Assembly: GCF_000003815.2 (NCBI RefSeq)
Contig: NW_023365773.1
Location: 504,882 to 541,492, forward strand
Direction: 5' to 3'
Length of the DNA stretch: 36,611 nucleotides
Source of the DNA: Branchiostoma floridae
Taxonomy: Eukaryota; Chordata; Leptocardii; Amphioxiformes; Branchiostomatidae
The notes below the pieces were generated by a model, which did no database searches, was not told the DNA's origin, and worked only from the letters and a program-made list of their open reading frames with translations. The position numbers and the translations under genes were made by a program. This document shows, in pieces, positions 1 through 8,340 of this stretch (position 1 is the stretch's first letter; every line of letters starts with the position of its first letter).

Positions 1-557
1 TAATGATATCCGTGATTTCAATGGCTATCGGGGTCACATAGCTTTGATTGCTTCCTGAAGATCCTGAAGATCAAAGCTTTTACTGTAACCGCAAAAAAAA
101 GAAGCGATACTACATACCTGTTGATATACACGTGGCAGGGAGAGACGAGGCTCCACTTCCGACATCGTCAGTATCTAATGTAAAATTCTAATGTCAGTAT
201 GCTATCAGACCAAATACGTCACAAAGCTATGCACATCTTCAATGAAATATCATCATCATCATCTGTCGACATGCTTACACGCGAAAGTGAAATATACACC
301 TTCATTATGCAACGAAACACTCCGGATATGAAATTTCACTATGTCATTCCAGGCCAAAGCGCCTTTACCCGATGGATACTTGGAAGGGTTGGCCTTGTTG
401 CTGTGGTCATGGGATGCAGTAAGAATCGTATATTTCAGATGAGCTGGAGAAAAGTCTCTAAAAATCGGTTGTGTACAACCACAAATGTTGTGTCTGAATG
501 GAATCCATTGCGACTTTAGAACTTATCTAAAAATAGCAACTGCTGTGATTTAACTTG
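1..557. other. Copy 1 intron DNA, homologous to copy 3 intron
   Basis: Positions about 341-520 match 34620-34760 in the copy 3 intron between its two acidic linker exons; shared strings include gtcattcca, gccaaag, aagaatcgtatatttcagat, ctggagaaaagt and tttagaacttat. This places the stretch inside the copy 1 intron that follows exon 14. The open frame at 199-519 on the plus strand lies in this intron homology and is not considered a gene. Confidence 0.6.
118..174 (-). CDS. Candidate copy 1 exon 15 (orphan linker)
   Basis: A 57-nt open stretch flanked by acceptor tttacattag and donor CAG/GTATGT, phase 1 at both ends, coding DTDDVGSGASSLPATCISTG. The phase and the acidic/Ser character fit the linker exons of this gene, but no matching exon was seen in copies 2 or 3, so it could be a chance open stretch. 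Confidence 0.3.
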
Positions 558-630
558 TATTATCATATAGCCAGATGGAGTTGACCAATCAGAGGCCCCC
601 ATTTCCTATGGGTTATCAGGCAGTAACCTG

Positions 631-668
631 AAAAAGTGGGCGGTTATTAGAATAACCGCCCACTTTTT
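631..668. repeat. Perfect inverted repeat, 18-bp arms, 2-nt spacer
   Basis: Left arm aaaaagtgggcggttatt (631-648), spacer ag, right arm aataaccgcccacttttt (651-668). Every base pairs. A weaker inverted pair (ggtta/taacc) lies just upstream at about 611-628. It sits in the inserted block, 320 bp before the Crypton-like ATG; it may be a transposon-associated foldback. Confidence 0.85.
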
Positions 669-987
669 GGACCGCACCATTATAGAGGGGACAGGACGCT
701 AATACTAGTGTTACGTATTTATCGATTATATCTATTAAACAGCGTATTGTACTTTATTTCGAACAATTTATGTTAAACTACAACACAATTAATAGATATA
801 AATGATATTTAAACTGAAAAAGATTAAAACAGATTTACAACACCCCCGCCAAAAGTGGTCTGTTCCATTACGTCACCGCAGATCCGCATATCGGACGATT
901 TTATTTTTGCTGGACGCCATCTTTTTTTTGCATTCGAACCGCAAGTTTGTGAGCTTTTTGTTGGTATTTTCGTCGTTTCTGTCGGCT

Positions 988-1599
988 ATGGACGGCGAGG
1001 TACCGCAGTTCTACGTGGAAGAGGTATCTGAGAGAGATCTTGAAGCGTTGTTGAGGCCCTGGGAGGCCGAAACAAAACCTGAACAGCAGCCAGAACCTGA
1101 AGGCGCAGCGGAGAACACCACTGCCCGCTTCGCGACTTTAGATGGAGAACAACTGGACGAGATAGAAGGGGGAAGGGTGGAGAAAACCACCGAGAAGTCT
1201 ACTAGGTAGGGCGTCAAGATTTTCAAAGGTGAGTATCTTTTTTCCGACGTAAAAAAATAAGCAAAAATAGAAATACATACTTATAAATGCTTTACATTTA
1301 TTTGTTCAGTGAATGAGAGCCATGTGGGGAGGGGGGTCGGAGTAACGTTTGAAAATAATTATACATGTATCTTGATGATAGATAGAGAACTAGCATTATT
1401 ATTAACAGCCTGATAGTGGATTTGGGGGCGAAAAAAATTAAGAAAACTGTTTTTTTTTTCAATTTTAGCATGGCTGCAGGCAAGAGACAAAAACACTGAA
1501 TTTGAGGAGCTGCCGGAAACAGAGTTGTCACAACTACTAAGGCAGTTCTACGCTGAAGTACGAAAAGACGACGGTACACCTTATTCAAAGGTTCAATAA
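988..1599 (+). pseudogene. Crypton/DUF3504-type tyrosine recombinase, N-terminal fragment with nonsense codon
   Basis: Exon 1 (988-1228) starts MDGEVPQFYVEEVSERDLEA and carries RFATLDGEQLDEIEGGRVEK. A TAG at 1207-1209 sits where TGG is expected; the frame then continues as GVKIFK to a GTGAGT donor. Exon 2 (1469-1590, acceptor ttttag) gives AWLQARDKNTEFEELPETEL and LLRQFYAEVRKDDGTPYSK, then stops at 1597-1599. The W-L-Q-x-R, TEFEELP and LRxFYAEVR-x-DG-xx-YSK pattern is typical of the N-terminal SAM-like part of Crypton-derived tyrosine recombinases (ZMYM/QRICH1/KCTD1 DUF3504 relatives). The catalytic C-terminal part is not seen. Probably a dead fragment. Confidence 0.6.
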
Positions 1600-1743
1600 C
1601 TGTGGACAGGTACATTTCAATGGACCAGTCAGCTTTAACTTCAAGTAACTCATGTAGCAGGGCAGAGTTTGGGGGGAGGGGGGCTGGTCACCATATACTT
1701 GCTGTATATGAATGTGTTTAGGTAACAATAAACAGAGCAGATT

Positions 1744-1906
1744 AGAAATTTCTAGTTTGTATTGCAAATAAGCCACATGTTGATGCTGTTATTCTATCTC
1801 TCAAACGGATGATGAGAAATTTCTAGTTTGTATTGCAAATAAGCCACATCGTGATGATATTCTATCTCACAAACGACGATGAGAAATTTCTAGTTTGTAT
1901 TGCAAA
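1744..1906. repeat. Minisatellite, ~70-bp unit, running into assembly gap
   Basis: Three units begin agaaatttctagtttgtatt at 1744, 1815 and 1882 (spacing 71 and 67). The third is cut by the N run, so the array is probably longer than assembled. Confidence 0.85.
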
Positions 1907-2006
1907 NNNNNNNNNNNNNNNNNNNNNNNNNNNNNNNNNNNNNNNNNNNNNNNNNNNNNNNNNNNNNNNNNNNNNNNNNNNNNNNNNNNNNNNNNNNNNN
2001 NNNNNN
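1907..2006. other. Assembly gap (100 N)
   Basis: Exactly 100 N, the usual placeholder for a gap of unknown size. It follows a minisatellite, the likely cause. Confidence 0.98.
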
Positions 2007-2095
2007 ATTATCTCACCATATACACCTCGGGGCGGGGCATTAACCCTTAACTAACCTTAGATCTGCAGAGTGATTAATAGGTTTGTTATATTCAC

Positions 2096-2227
2096 CAGAA
2101 TTCGAAGATCTGCTGCTGTCATCTTCCTCAGACATGGGCTCTCCCTCCATGTTGCCATGACTACCATCTGATGCCAACGCTGACGTTTGGCTATCGTGTG
2201 ATGATCTGTCATTGGAACTGTCCTCAC
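2096..2227 (-). CDS. Copy 1 exon 14: Ser/Asp/Glu-rich linker
   Basis: 44 codons, phase 1-1: GEDSSNDRSSHDSQTSAL, then SDGSHGNMEGEPMSEEDDSS and a serine tail. Member of an exon family with the SHGNMEG core also seen in copies 2 and 3. It is the last copy 1 exon recognisable by homology in the window. Confidence 0.72.
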
Positions 2228-5200
2228 CTGGGATCAAGACCAAAATATGCAGTCGATATTACTACCATCTGATTCCAGTGTGGGTTCCACATAGTATTAC
2301 ACATTGTCATATTTTACCACTTCACATTAGGCATATATTGTATCAAACTCCAAACCTTGCAATGCATATTTTAAAGTTGTATTGTTAACCACTGCGCTAA
2401 AACACTTACCATCAGCCCTGCCTGTATCTATATCGCCATCTGGCTTCCCTTTTGCGGCCTCCAAATCTGCTTCTGTCAAAAACAGCTGACCAGAATCTGC
2501 TGCGTCTACATATAAAGAACAAAGCGTCAGGTGTGGTGAAATAAAAACCTTGGAAAGAAAAAAGACATTGGCCAATCATCTAGTTCTACTACAAAACATA
2601 CCGGACTGGTCATTTTAACAAGAGAAGGACTGTTAATTACAATTACCTGCGACTTCGTGTATCCCAGCATCCCTCAGGGCCTGCACCAGCTGTTCCAGCG
2701 TGACGTCAGCAAGGTTCCTCTCCATCCAATCACAGATCAGCTGGTGCGGACGGAGGGAGGGGGGCAGTCTGACTGTCAGGTCCCGGATGTAGTCAGTGTT
2801 GAAGCCGAGAGATGAAGCCAGCCTCTCCCACATGGAACTCAGATGGTCAGCAATGGCGGCAAACTGTCTGTCTAGTTCTGTAAATCATGCATAACAGGTG
2901 TATATATGACCATTGTTCACAGGCTGGGAATGCTTAGATAACTGATATCAATTTTGAAAAATATAATAACATTATAGTTTATCATTATTTTGGGTGCATT
3001 TTAATTATAACTACTGCGTTTATTACTTTGTTTCGAATATATCGTCTATATACTATACAAACAGCTACTATCGATGAAACTGTCCTAATATACCATTTTT
3101 GTTCGATTCAAATTAGACATGACTATATACCTGATTCCTCCTTCACTTCCAGTCCATCAGTGTCCGTTTCTGTATCATAGAATAGAGAAGTTAAAATAGC
3201 TAAGTTTAATATCAAATATAAGTTGTCAAATATACAAATTACAAATGCAGGAATGTCATCAGACAAGACAAACTAGTATTATGTCAAAATGTCAATGTTC
3301 TGAAGCACATTTTATAGCTGCAAAGCTCATCCTGAGATCATCAAAATGATTTCTATACACTGATTACCTGATTTTGCTGTTCCCATCATGCAGCAGGACG
3401 CCACCTGTTCAGCTGGCTCCTGCTTCACCTGGATGACGTCATCACCACCCGACACCTGCCGCCCACCTGTGCCATCACCATGGTAACCAGAAGGCGTGTC
3501 GTCACCATGGTTACTACTGCCTGGTGCAGGAGGACCCTGTCCTGAATGTTCCCGAGATGGACCAGGATGTGGGGCACCTCTGTCTGTTGTGCCACTCGGG
3601 TCTGGGGAGAGTCAAAGGAGTCGTGTCATTGCACATGATTTCAAGCATTTTTACGTATCCAATAATCTTATATAACCATACATATGTAACGAGTATTTGT
3701 TCACTCTGCTTTTTGTGTAGAAGGTAAGGAATATCAGAAAGCTCCACATATTATTGCAGAAAAAACGCATTAAGTGCTTTTTTTTATATTTCTCCTTTTT
3801 AAAGTTTAAAATTGCTACAGTTACTGTCTACTCAATTCTAAAATCAAACAGGGTCCATTGTCCTTTTTGAAAATCCTTTAAAGTTATACAAATGATATCA
3901 TATTAAAAGATGACATTGGAAGATTATCTACGACATACCCTGGTCTGAGAAGTCTCCGTCCTCTGTAGCAGAGTCCAAGACTCGGACATGTATGTACAAG
4001 TCTGCTCCTCCCTCTGCTGCCCTAATGTCGTCTGTGATCAGTTCCCGGGTCAGGGTGTCGGATAGGCTCCCGTCCCTACAGCCTTGCCAAAATGTGTTGT
4101 AGCAGCCGACATCGGGGAAGTCAAGATGGCAGAGGACACACCCCAGCTCTGCTTTTCTAAGAGCAGCCTCAAATCTTTCAAAGCAGTCCACCAATTTATG
4201 CAATGTAGATCTGTCATCTTTATCAAAGAGGTTACTTTTCCAGATTTCAGAGCCAACTTCAGCAACTTTGTCATCAACACGGTTCCTAATTTCCAATTTT
4301 ACCTGATCTGACAATTTGGCCCTTTTTTTCTCCTCAGTTTTGATAACAATAGCGGTGAACGACTCCAAGTCTTGAACAGTTTTAGCAAATTCGTCCAAAT
4401 TTATGTAAGCCTTATCATCAAAGGCTTCTTCACACATTTTAACAATGGAATGATAAATACTGTCTTTATCTTCAGTGTTATTTTCCATCTTTGTATTTAC
4501 CGCTTTTGGGGGAGGCTTTCTCAAGCTAGTGGACTCTGTGGGGAAACATAAAGAATGCCTGTTAAACAAATGTTTAATTTTAAACCGTCTATGCCAAATA
4601 CTTTTTAGATCTTCTAAAATGCAATGAACTTTGACCTACATTAGTGATGGTCACATTCATTCAAAAAACTAACTATACTAGTAAATTTTCAACCTTTATC
4701 TAAGTACATGTAACTACACAGGCCTGGTCGGAATGCCGCTTGCTTTTAATTGGGGGTTACATTTGCCTTATTACATAAAGTGACATGTCCCCAATACATT
4801 TCAATAAATTACACCAAACCAAACCAAATACCTGGATGTTTGATACACATATATTTCATGAGTGAACTGAACTGAGTGGCGTACTGCTACCTTGGAAAGA
4901 CCTGGCGTTTTCGTCCGAGTCAGACTTCATTCTTTTCCCCAATACTGTGTTTTTAGCTTGAACTAAAGGACTATTCTTCTTTTTTCTTTTCCTGTGTCTT
5001 TCTTGCTTGATGCTTGCTTGTTGTGGTACAGGAACTGCTGCAGAATATAAATGATACCAGTGAATAACATAGTAACATAACAGGTTCCAAAAGTCCTGTG
5101 CACCGTTGTGGATTACGTCATAGGCAATTGCTTAGGGACATATCGATATGCTTCCACCCCATACACCAAAATGAAGGGCACAACAATGCAGTAGATGATT

Positions 5201-7815
5201 TAACGTTACAATGATCAGATAAAAGAAAGAATTGTTTTCCAATATTTTCAACTACCGCACCTTTGTTAGGCTCGGGTTCTTCCCCACTTGTTGAACTCGA
5301 TGATTCATGGTGTTGACTTGACCATGACGATGTCGAGTTTGTCTCACAGCCATTGCCATCCCACCCATTCAGATATGGTGTTCCGTCACCGCTTACTCCT
5401 CTTCCCTGCACCATTGTGCCATTTGATTCTGTGGAGAGAAAAAAATAAGACAATCGTTGGGGGCATTTATCCTTTCCTAAAATTTCCCATATTGTCTTTA
5501 ACATGTTTGATGTCATAGTTACTGTCTAATCATACCGATACACCCCACAACTTACAGAATTGTTCAAAGTATGTATTTATACATATTGAGCATGAAAAGC
5601 TTATTACTTACCAGCACATGGTACATGGTTAGACTGTTTTGATTCCTGTTTTAAATGAACCGAACAGCCGCATGGATCTTGGGTCTTCCTCTTCTTATGA
5701 GGGTGCCCTGGTACAAGATAGGGAGCATCATTTAAAAAAACAACACAAGGACACTTTTTAATTGAGATATCATATGACATGAAATGGTTGCACATGCGTC
5801 CAGTTGCATTGGTTTGGAAATCTTTCTAAATATGCTTAATTTTTAACAACAGTGATAGATATATTATGTTATGTCTTTCAATAATTCCTACAAAGAGTAT
5901 GGTGGGAAAAGCGAGCAAAATACCTTTCAATTGAAGGTTGTGTTTCGGAATGCATGCAGGCTCCTCTGTGCTGAGCCCATTGGTAGTGACGCCTTGACCT
6001 TTGTATCTGTCAAGCTCGTCTGATGGTAGAAATAGCAAAATTGGGTTCACTCTCATTTCCCTTCTGACTTCAGAAAGTAGCAAATACAAGTGATGCTGAA
6101 CAATTACATTCGTAGCCATTTGGATAAATAAGCACGAGGTTAGTGTACAAAGGTACTAGTTAACTTATTGATGTCTTGACTTGTCATCAACGCTTAAAAA
6201 CAGCGGTAGAAGTTTGAGACTTCTACATCTCACTTTGCCCACCTGCAGTGTGCTGAAACCCTCCCCTCCTGAGAGCTTGTGCCAGCTTGACCCTACAGGC
6301 CTTCCTGAAGCGCCTGTCCCTCCACAGCTCCAGGGCCTGGAACGCCTGGTGCTCGGGGCTGCTGGGATGTTGGAGTTGGATGTTCACCACGTCTTGCGCT
6401 GTCAGGCCCAGCTGCTCTACTGCAAACTTTAACCAGGAAGGTGCGATTTCTCTGGCAACCAGCTGTAGGCAACTGTTGTCCAACCCCTGTCCTGGACCTA
6501 AACAGAAATATATCAAATCGATCAGCACTCTATATGATTGAACAATTTGCAGCTTACATGACAAACCCTTTCATTTAAACAGTTGAACAGTATTTATTGA
6601 AATGACAATAGAGTCTATCAATGAAACAAGAGACTAACGACAGACTTACCAACATGAGGATCATTTCCCATCGAAGTTGACTCTTCTGATGAATCTTCTC
6701 TGTTGGGATGCTCTCTTTTCCTTTTTCTCTTTCTTTTCTTCCTGTTTTTCGTGCCTAAGACAAGAGACGAGCCAACGACTAATAAGTAATCATAATACTC
6801 TTACTTCTTTATTTACTTACTTTTACCTGTCGTTAAGGTTTCAAGGTTGGTTAGATTGGCATTTTGACTTTCCAATGTTTTCTCATTAATGAATTAAGAA
6901 AAAAATGGAACTGCAACGAATATTGATAGATGGGCATGAAAGAATTGTAAAGAATTCAAGTAATAGATTAACGGCTAATCACATTACGTTTGTGAAGATT
7001 AGTCATCCAGGATAATATGATACAAGTACACAAATGTTAAGAAGTATTCTTTATTTGTTCGGTAAGATTTGTATACTTTTATTTTTAATTTACTGTTGAA
7101 AAATAGCGGACGCTGTTTGAAACGTCTGATTAAAATCTGGTATATCCAGTAGTATCGACTGATTCAACTATGGTTAATCACATTATTCCATTTGGCTACA
7201 CATATGAGAATAAATAAATAAACACACCTTCTAAGCTCTCTGCTATCCACCGTTCTTCAATACCAATGAGAGCCTCCTTCAGAGCCTGTAGAGTAGCGTC
7301 ACTTCCCTTCCTGTTCCTCCACCTGTGTAGCATCTCCCTGCACCTGCGGTCTTGGTCAAGCTTCAATGTCTCAATTACATTTATTTCGTTCCTATTGAAC
7401 CCCAGTTTCCGGGCCAGGTCATCCCACTTGTGACTGACTTCGGCGATGACTTTGTCGAAACATTGCTGCACGTCGACTTGAATGTAAAACGGATTAAGTC
7501 TCTCATAAATCGATAGCTGAATACGTATATGACATCAAGGTTTGACATCTAGGTATACAACATCTGCATAAAGATTGGATGAGTGAATATTCATAATTGC
7601 AGGGTAACATTGTCATGAAAAAATGTCATGTTCATATAAATTCGGGTAATAATTGTTGTTATGGAAAAATCACGTTTTGTTCATGTCTGCATTGGCAAGT
7701 AAAGGTGTTTGCACACGTTTTGCAACCCCATCAATGTTACAAGAAAAATCAATAAAGATCAGTGAATCAAAAATTTACCAGCAGCACTGCGCATGCCCTG
7801 CCCTTCCTCCGCCAT
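2096..7815 (-). CDS. Copy 1: TRADD-N/Death-domain NLR-like gene, 5' part (3' end off window)
   Basis: Spliced gene model with 14 coding exons: 7779-7815, 7228-7476, 6650-6754, 6243-6497, 5924-6019, 5612-5707, 5261-5428, 4891-5037, 3939-4535, 3368-3601, 3131-3169, 2647-2877, 2410-2505, 2096-2227. Every junction has AG/GT signals and is phase 1; the visible part codes for 827 residues. Start chosen as ATG 7815-7813 (MAEEGQGMRS), matching MAEEEHGSHS of copy 2. Order: Death domain 1 (res 13-95), basic linker, Death domain 2 (131-215), linkers, TRADD-N-like exon (385-583), Pro/Gly linker with VKQEP, VKEES mini-exon, Death domain 3 (675-751), acidic linkers. The helical-domain/LRR exon expected from copies 2 and 3 is not in the window. 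Likely an intracellular adaptor or immune receptor (inference from domains). Intron 14 holds a mobile-element insertion relative to copy 3. The reading frame is intact throughout the visible exons. Confidence 0.82.
2410..2505 (-). CDS. Copy 1 exon 13: acidic DTGRADG linker
   Basis: 32 codons, phase 1-1: DAADSGQLFLTEADLEAAKG and on to DIDTGRADG. Same length as copy 2 exon 13 and the copy 3 equivalent. Probably disordered. Confidence 0.72.
2647..2877 (-). CDS. Copy 1 exon 12: Death domain 3
   Basis: 77 codons, phase 1-1. LDRQFAAIADHLSSMWERLA (Trp of helix 1-2), SLGFNTDYIRDL, HQLICDWMERN (core Trp), VTLEQLVQALRDAGIHEVA. Among the best conserved exons between copies; copy 1 has AD where copies 2 and 3 have GD before VTLEQL. 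Confidence 0.87.
3131..3169 (-). CDS. Copy 1 exon 11: 13-codon mini-exon with VKEE
   Basis: Codes ETDTDGLEVKEESG with flanking AG/GT signals and phase 1-1. Conserved in length and sequence in copies 2 and 3, which supports it despite its size. VKEES is a second SUMO consensus. Confidence 0.72.
3368..3601 (-). CDS. Copy 1 exon 10: Pro/Gly/His linker with VKQEP
   Basis: 78 codons, phase 1-1, same length in all three copies. Begins DPSGTTDRGAP, continues through a Pro/Gly/Asp-rich stretch with the NHGDDTP repeat, and ends in VIHVKQEPAEQV and MMGTAKSG. VKQEP is a SUMO consensus of the kind common in transcription regulators. Confidence 0.78.
3939..4535 (-). CDS. Copy 1 exon 9: TRADD-N-like domain
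   Basis: 199 codons, phase 1-1. First half is a charged helical region (KAVNTKMENN to FERFEAALRKA). Second half, roughly the last 75 residues (GCVLCHLDFPDVGCY, then GSLSDTLTRELITDD and ADLYIHVRVLD), resembles the N-terminal domain of vertebrate TRADD: a beta strand ending in L-x-F, a Cys, an aromatic-rich helix, an acidic-Gly-[SA]-L turn, then a helix of spaced leucines and a closing beta strand. In TRADD this domain binds TRAF2. Recognised by eye, not by profile. Confidence 0.65.
4891..5037 (-). CDS. Copy 1 exon 8: basic linker with IKQE motif
   Basis: 49 codons, phase 1-1: AVPVPQQASIKQERHRKRKK followed by further basic residues, then SDSDENARSFQ. Contains a SUMO consensus (IKQE) next to a polybasic run. 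The copy 2 counterpart is much longer (78 codons). The acceptor is a tandem NAGNAG (5034-5039), so a one-residue splice alternative is possible. Confidence 0.65.
5261..5428 (-). CDS. Copy 1 exon 7: Gly/Asn/Ser-rich low-complexity linker
   Basis: 56 codons, phase 1-1. Codes ESNGTMVQGRGVSGDG, then a Trp/Asn/Gly stretch and SSWSSQHHESSSSTSGEEP. Likely disordered. Same length as copy 2 exon 7. Confidence 0.75.
5612..5707 (-). CDS. Copy 1 exon 6: HPHKKRK / LKQE linker
   Basis: 32-codon linker, phase 1-1, identical in length to copy 2 exon 6. Begins HPHKKRKTQ (basic cluster) and contains HLKQESKQ, a SUMO consensus (LKQE). Ends VPCAG. Confidence 0.75.
5924..6019 (-). CDS. Copy 1 exon 5: linker
   Basis: 32-codon linker (DELDRYKGQGVTTNGLSTEEP and on to NLQLKG), phase 1-1. 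Homologous to copy 2 exon 5 through NGLSTEEPA, with a longer tail here. No known domain. Confidence 0.7.
6243..6497 (-). CDS. Copy 1 exon 4: Death domain 2
   Basis: 85 codons, phase 1-1. Death fold seen as SWLKFAVEQLGLTAQDV, then QAFQALELWRDR (core Trp), then CRVKLAQALRRGGFQHTAG. Nearly identical to copy 2 exon 4 over the domain; the first ~20 residues (QGLDNSCLQLVAREIA) differ between copies. Confidence 0.85.
6650..6754 (-). CDS. Copy 1 exon 3: strongly basic linker (NLS-like)
   Basis: Codes a 35-residue linker starting GTKNRKKRKRKRKREHP and ending in an acidic/serine stretch (EDSSEES) and DPHVG. The polybasic run fits a monopartite nuclear localisation signal. The copy 2 equivalent is less basic (KKTGNQGKGQGKRK). 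Phase 1 at both ends, good GTAAGT donor. Confidence 0.75.
7228..7476 (-). CDS. Copy 1 exon 2: Death domain 1
   Basis: 83 codons, phase 1 at both ends. Codes a six-helix Death-fold domain: VSHKWDDLARKLGFNRNEI (helix 1-2 with the conserved Trp and LAxxLG), then RCREMLHRWRNRKG (helix 4-5, Trp), then ATLQALKEAL (helix 6). Death domains form homotypic helical assemblies in receptor signalling. It is one codon shorter than its copy 2 counterpart in the helix 2 turn. Confidence 0.85.
7779..7815 (-). CDS. Copy 1 exon 1: start codon and short N-terminus
   Basis: Codes MAEEGQGMRSAA and ends phase 1 at a GTAAAT donor. The ATG context (gacc-ATG-gcgg on the minus strand) is good. The exon continues upstream as 5' UTR to an acceptor (tgtttcag) near 7864, so at least one non-coding exon lies further right. 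Copy 2 has the same arrangement, which supports this start. Confidence 0.75.
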
Positions 7816-7863
7816 GGTGACCTTGCTGGTCCCACGGTGTCAAGGTTCAATGGACAAAACTTT
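7816..7863 (-). promoter_or_regulatory. Copy 1 5' UTR, start-codon exon
   Basis: Upstream of the ATG to the acceptor tgtttcag. Copy 2 has a matching acceptor (tatgtttcag) about 50 nt before its ATG, so translation starts in the second or later exon of both genes. Confidence 0.5.
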
Positions 7864-8340
7864 CTGAAACATGAAATATTTTCATTATAAGCACATGTCA
7901 TAACCTACTTTATCATTTGGGTATCAGTATAAGCATTATGTAACGAGACTAAGTTTTAAAGTTAAATACACTCTTCGTAAGGCTTAATTGAATTTAAAAA
8001 ATCATGTATCAAACGCCAATGACACAAAGACATGCTAGCATGCTTTATACACTACCAAATAAACTTTTGACCCTCCGACGGGCTTAAAGGGATACATGTG
8101 CCAAATAGTTTATCTTGTTTGCAAACAGGAATCCGGAGACCACAAAGGTCGATGTACAGCAAACAATTAATGGCGACATCAACAAACAAAACAAAAGCAA
8201 CGGCCTTATCATTGAAGGTATGGCAGAATAAAGCCTGTTATAACTTTTTAGCATTGAAAATAATTACTTCTTCTTCAAAATACAGATATTTCCTCACCAT
8301 ACGTTAGCTATAAATTGACAGATGGACTGAGCGATTGTGC
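7864..8340. other. Non-coding AT-rich stretch
   Basis: Probably 5' UTR intron of copy 1. I see no conserved coding signal; the short plus-strand open frame at 8098-8307 has no recognisable similarity. Confidence 0.5.

Larger units (their letters stand above)
558..2050 (+). mobile_element. Insertion in a copy 1 intron carrying a Crypton-like fragment
   Basis: Copy 3 has intron sequence matching both flanks (left about 500-557, right about 2051-2095) with nothing like the 1.5 kb between them, so this block is an insertion in copy 1 or a loss in copy 3. It contains an 18-bp palindrome, a promoter-like stretch (ttacgtcacc near 869, gccatctt near 917), the Crypton-like coding fragment, a minisatellite and a 100-N gap. 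Exact ends are not resolved; Cryptons lack terminal inverted repeats, so none is expected. Confidence 0.45.

Noticed and set aside
199-519. Plus-strand open frame of 106 codons
   Set aside because: Overlaps sequence homologous to the copy 3 intron, so it is intron DNA.
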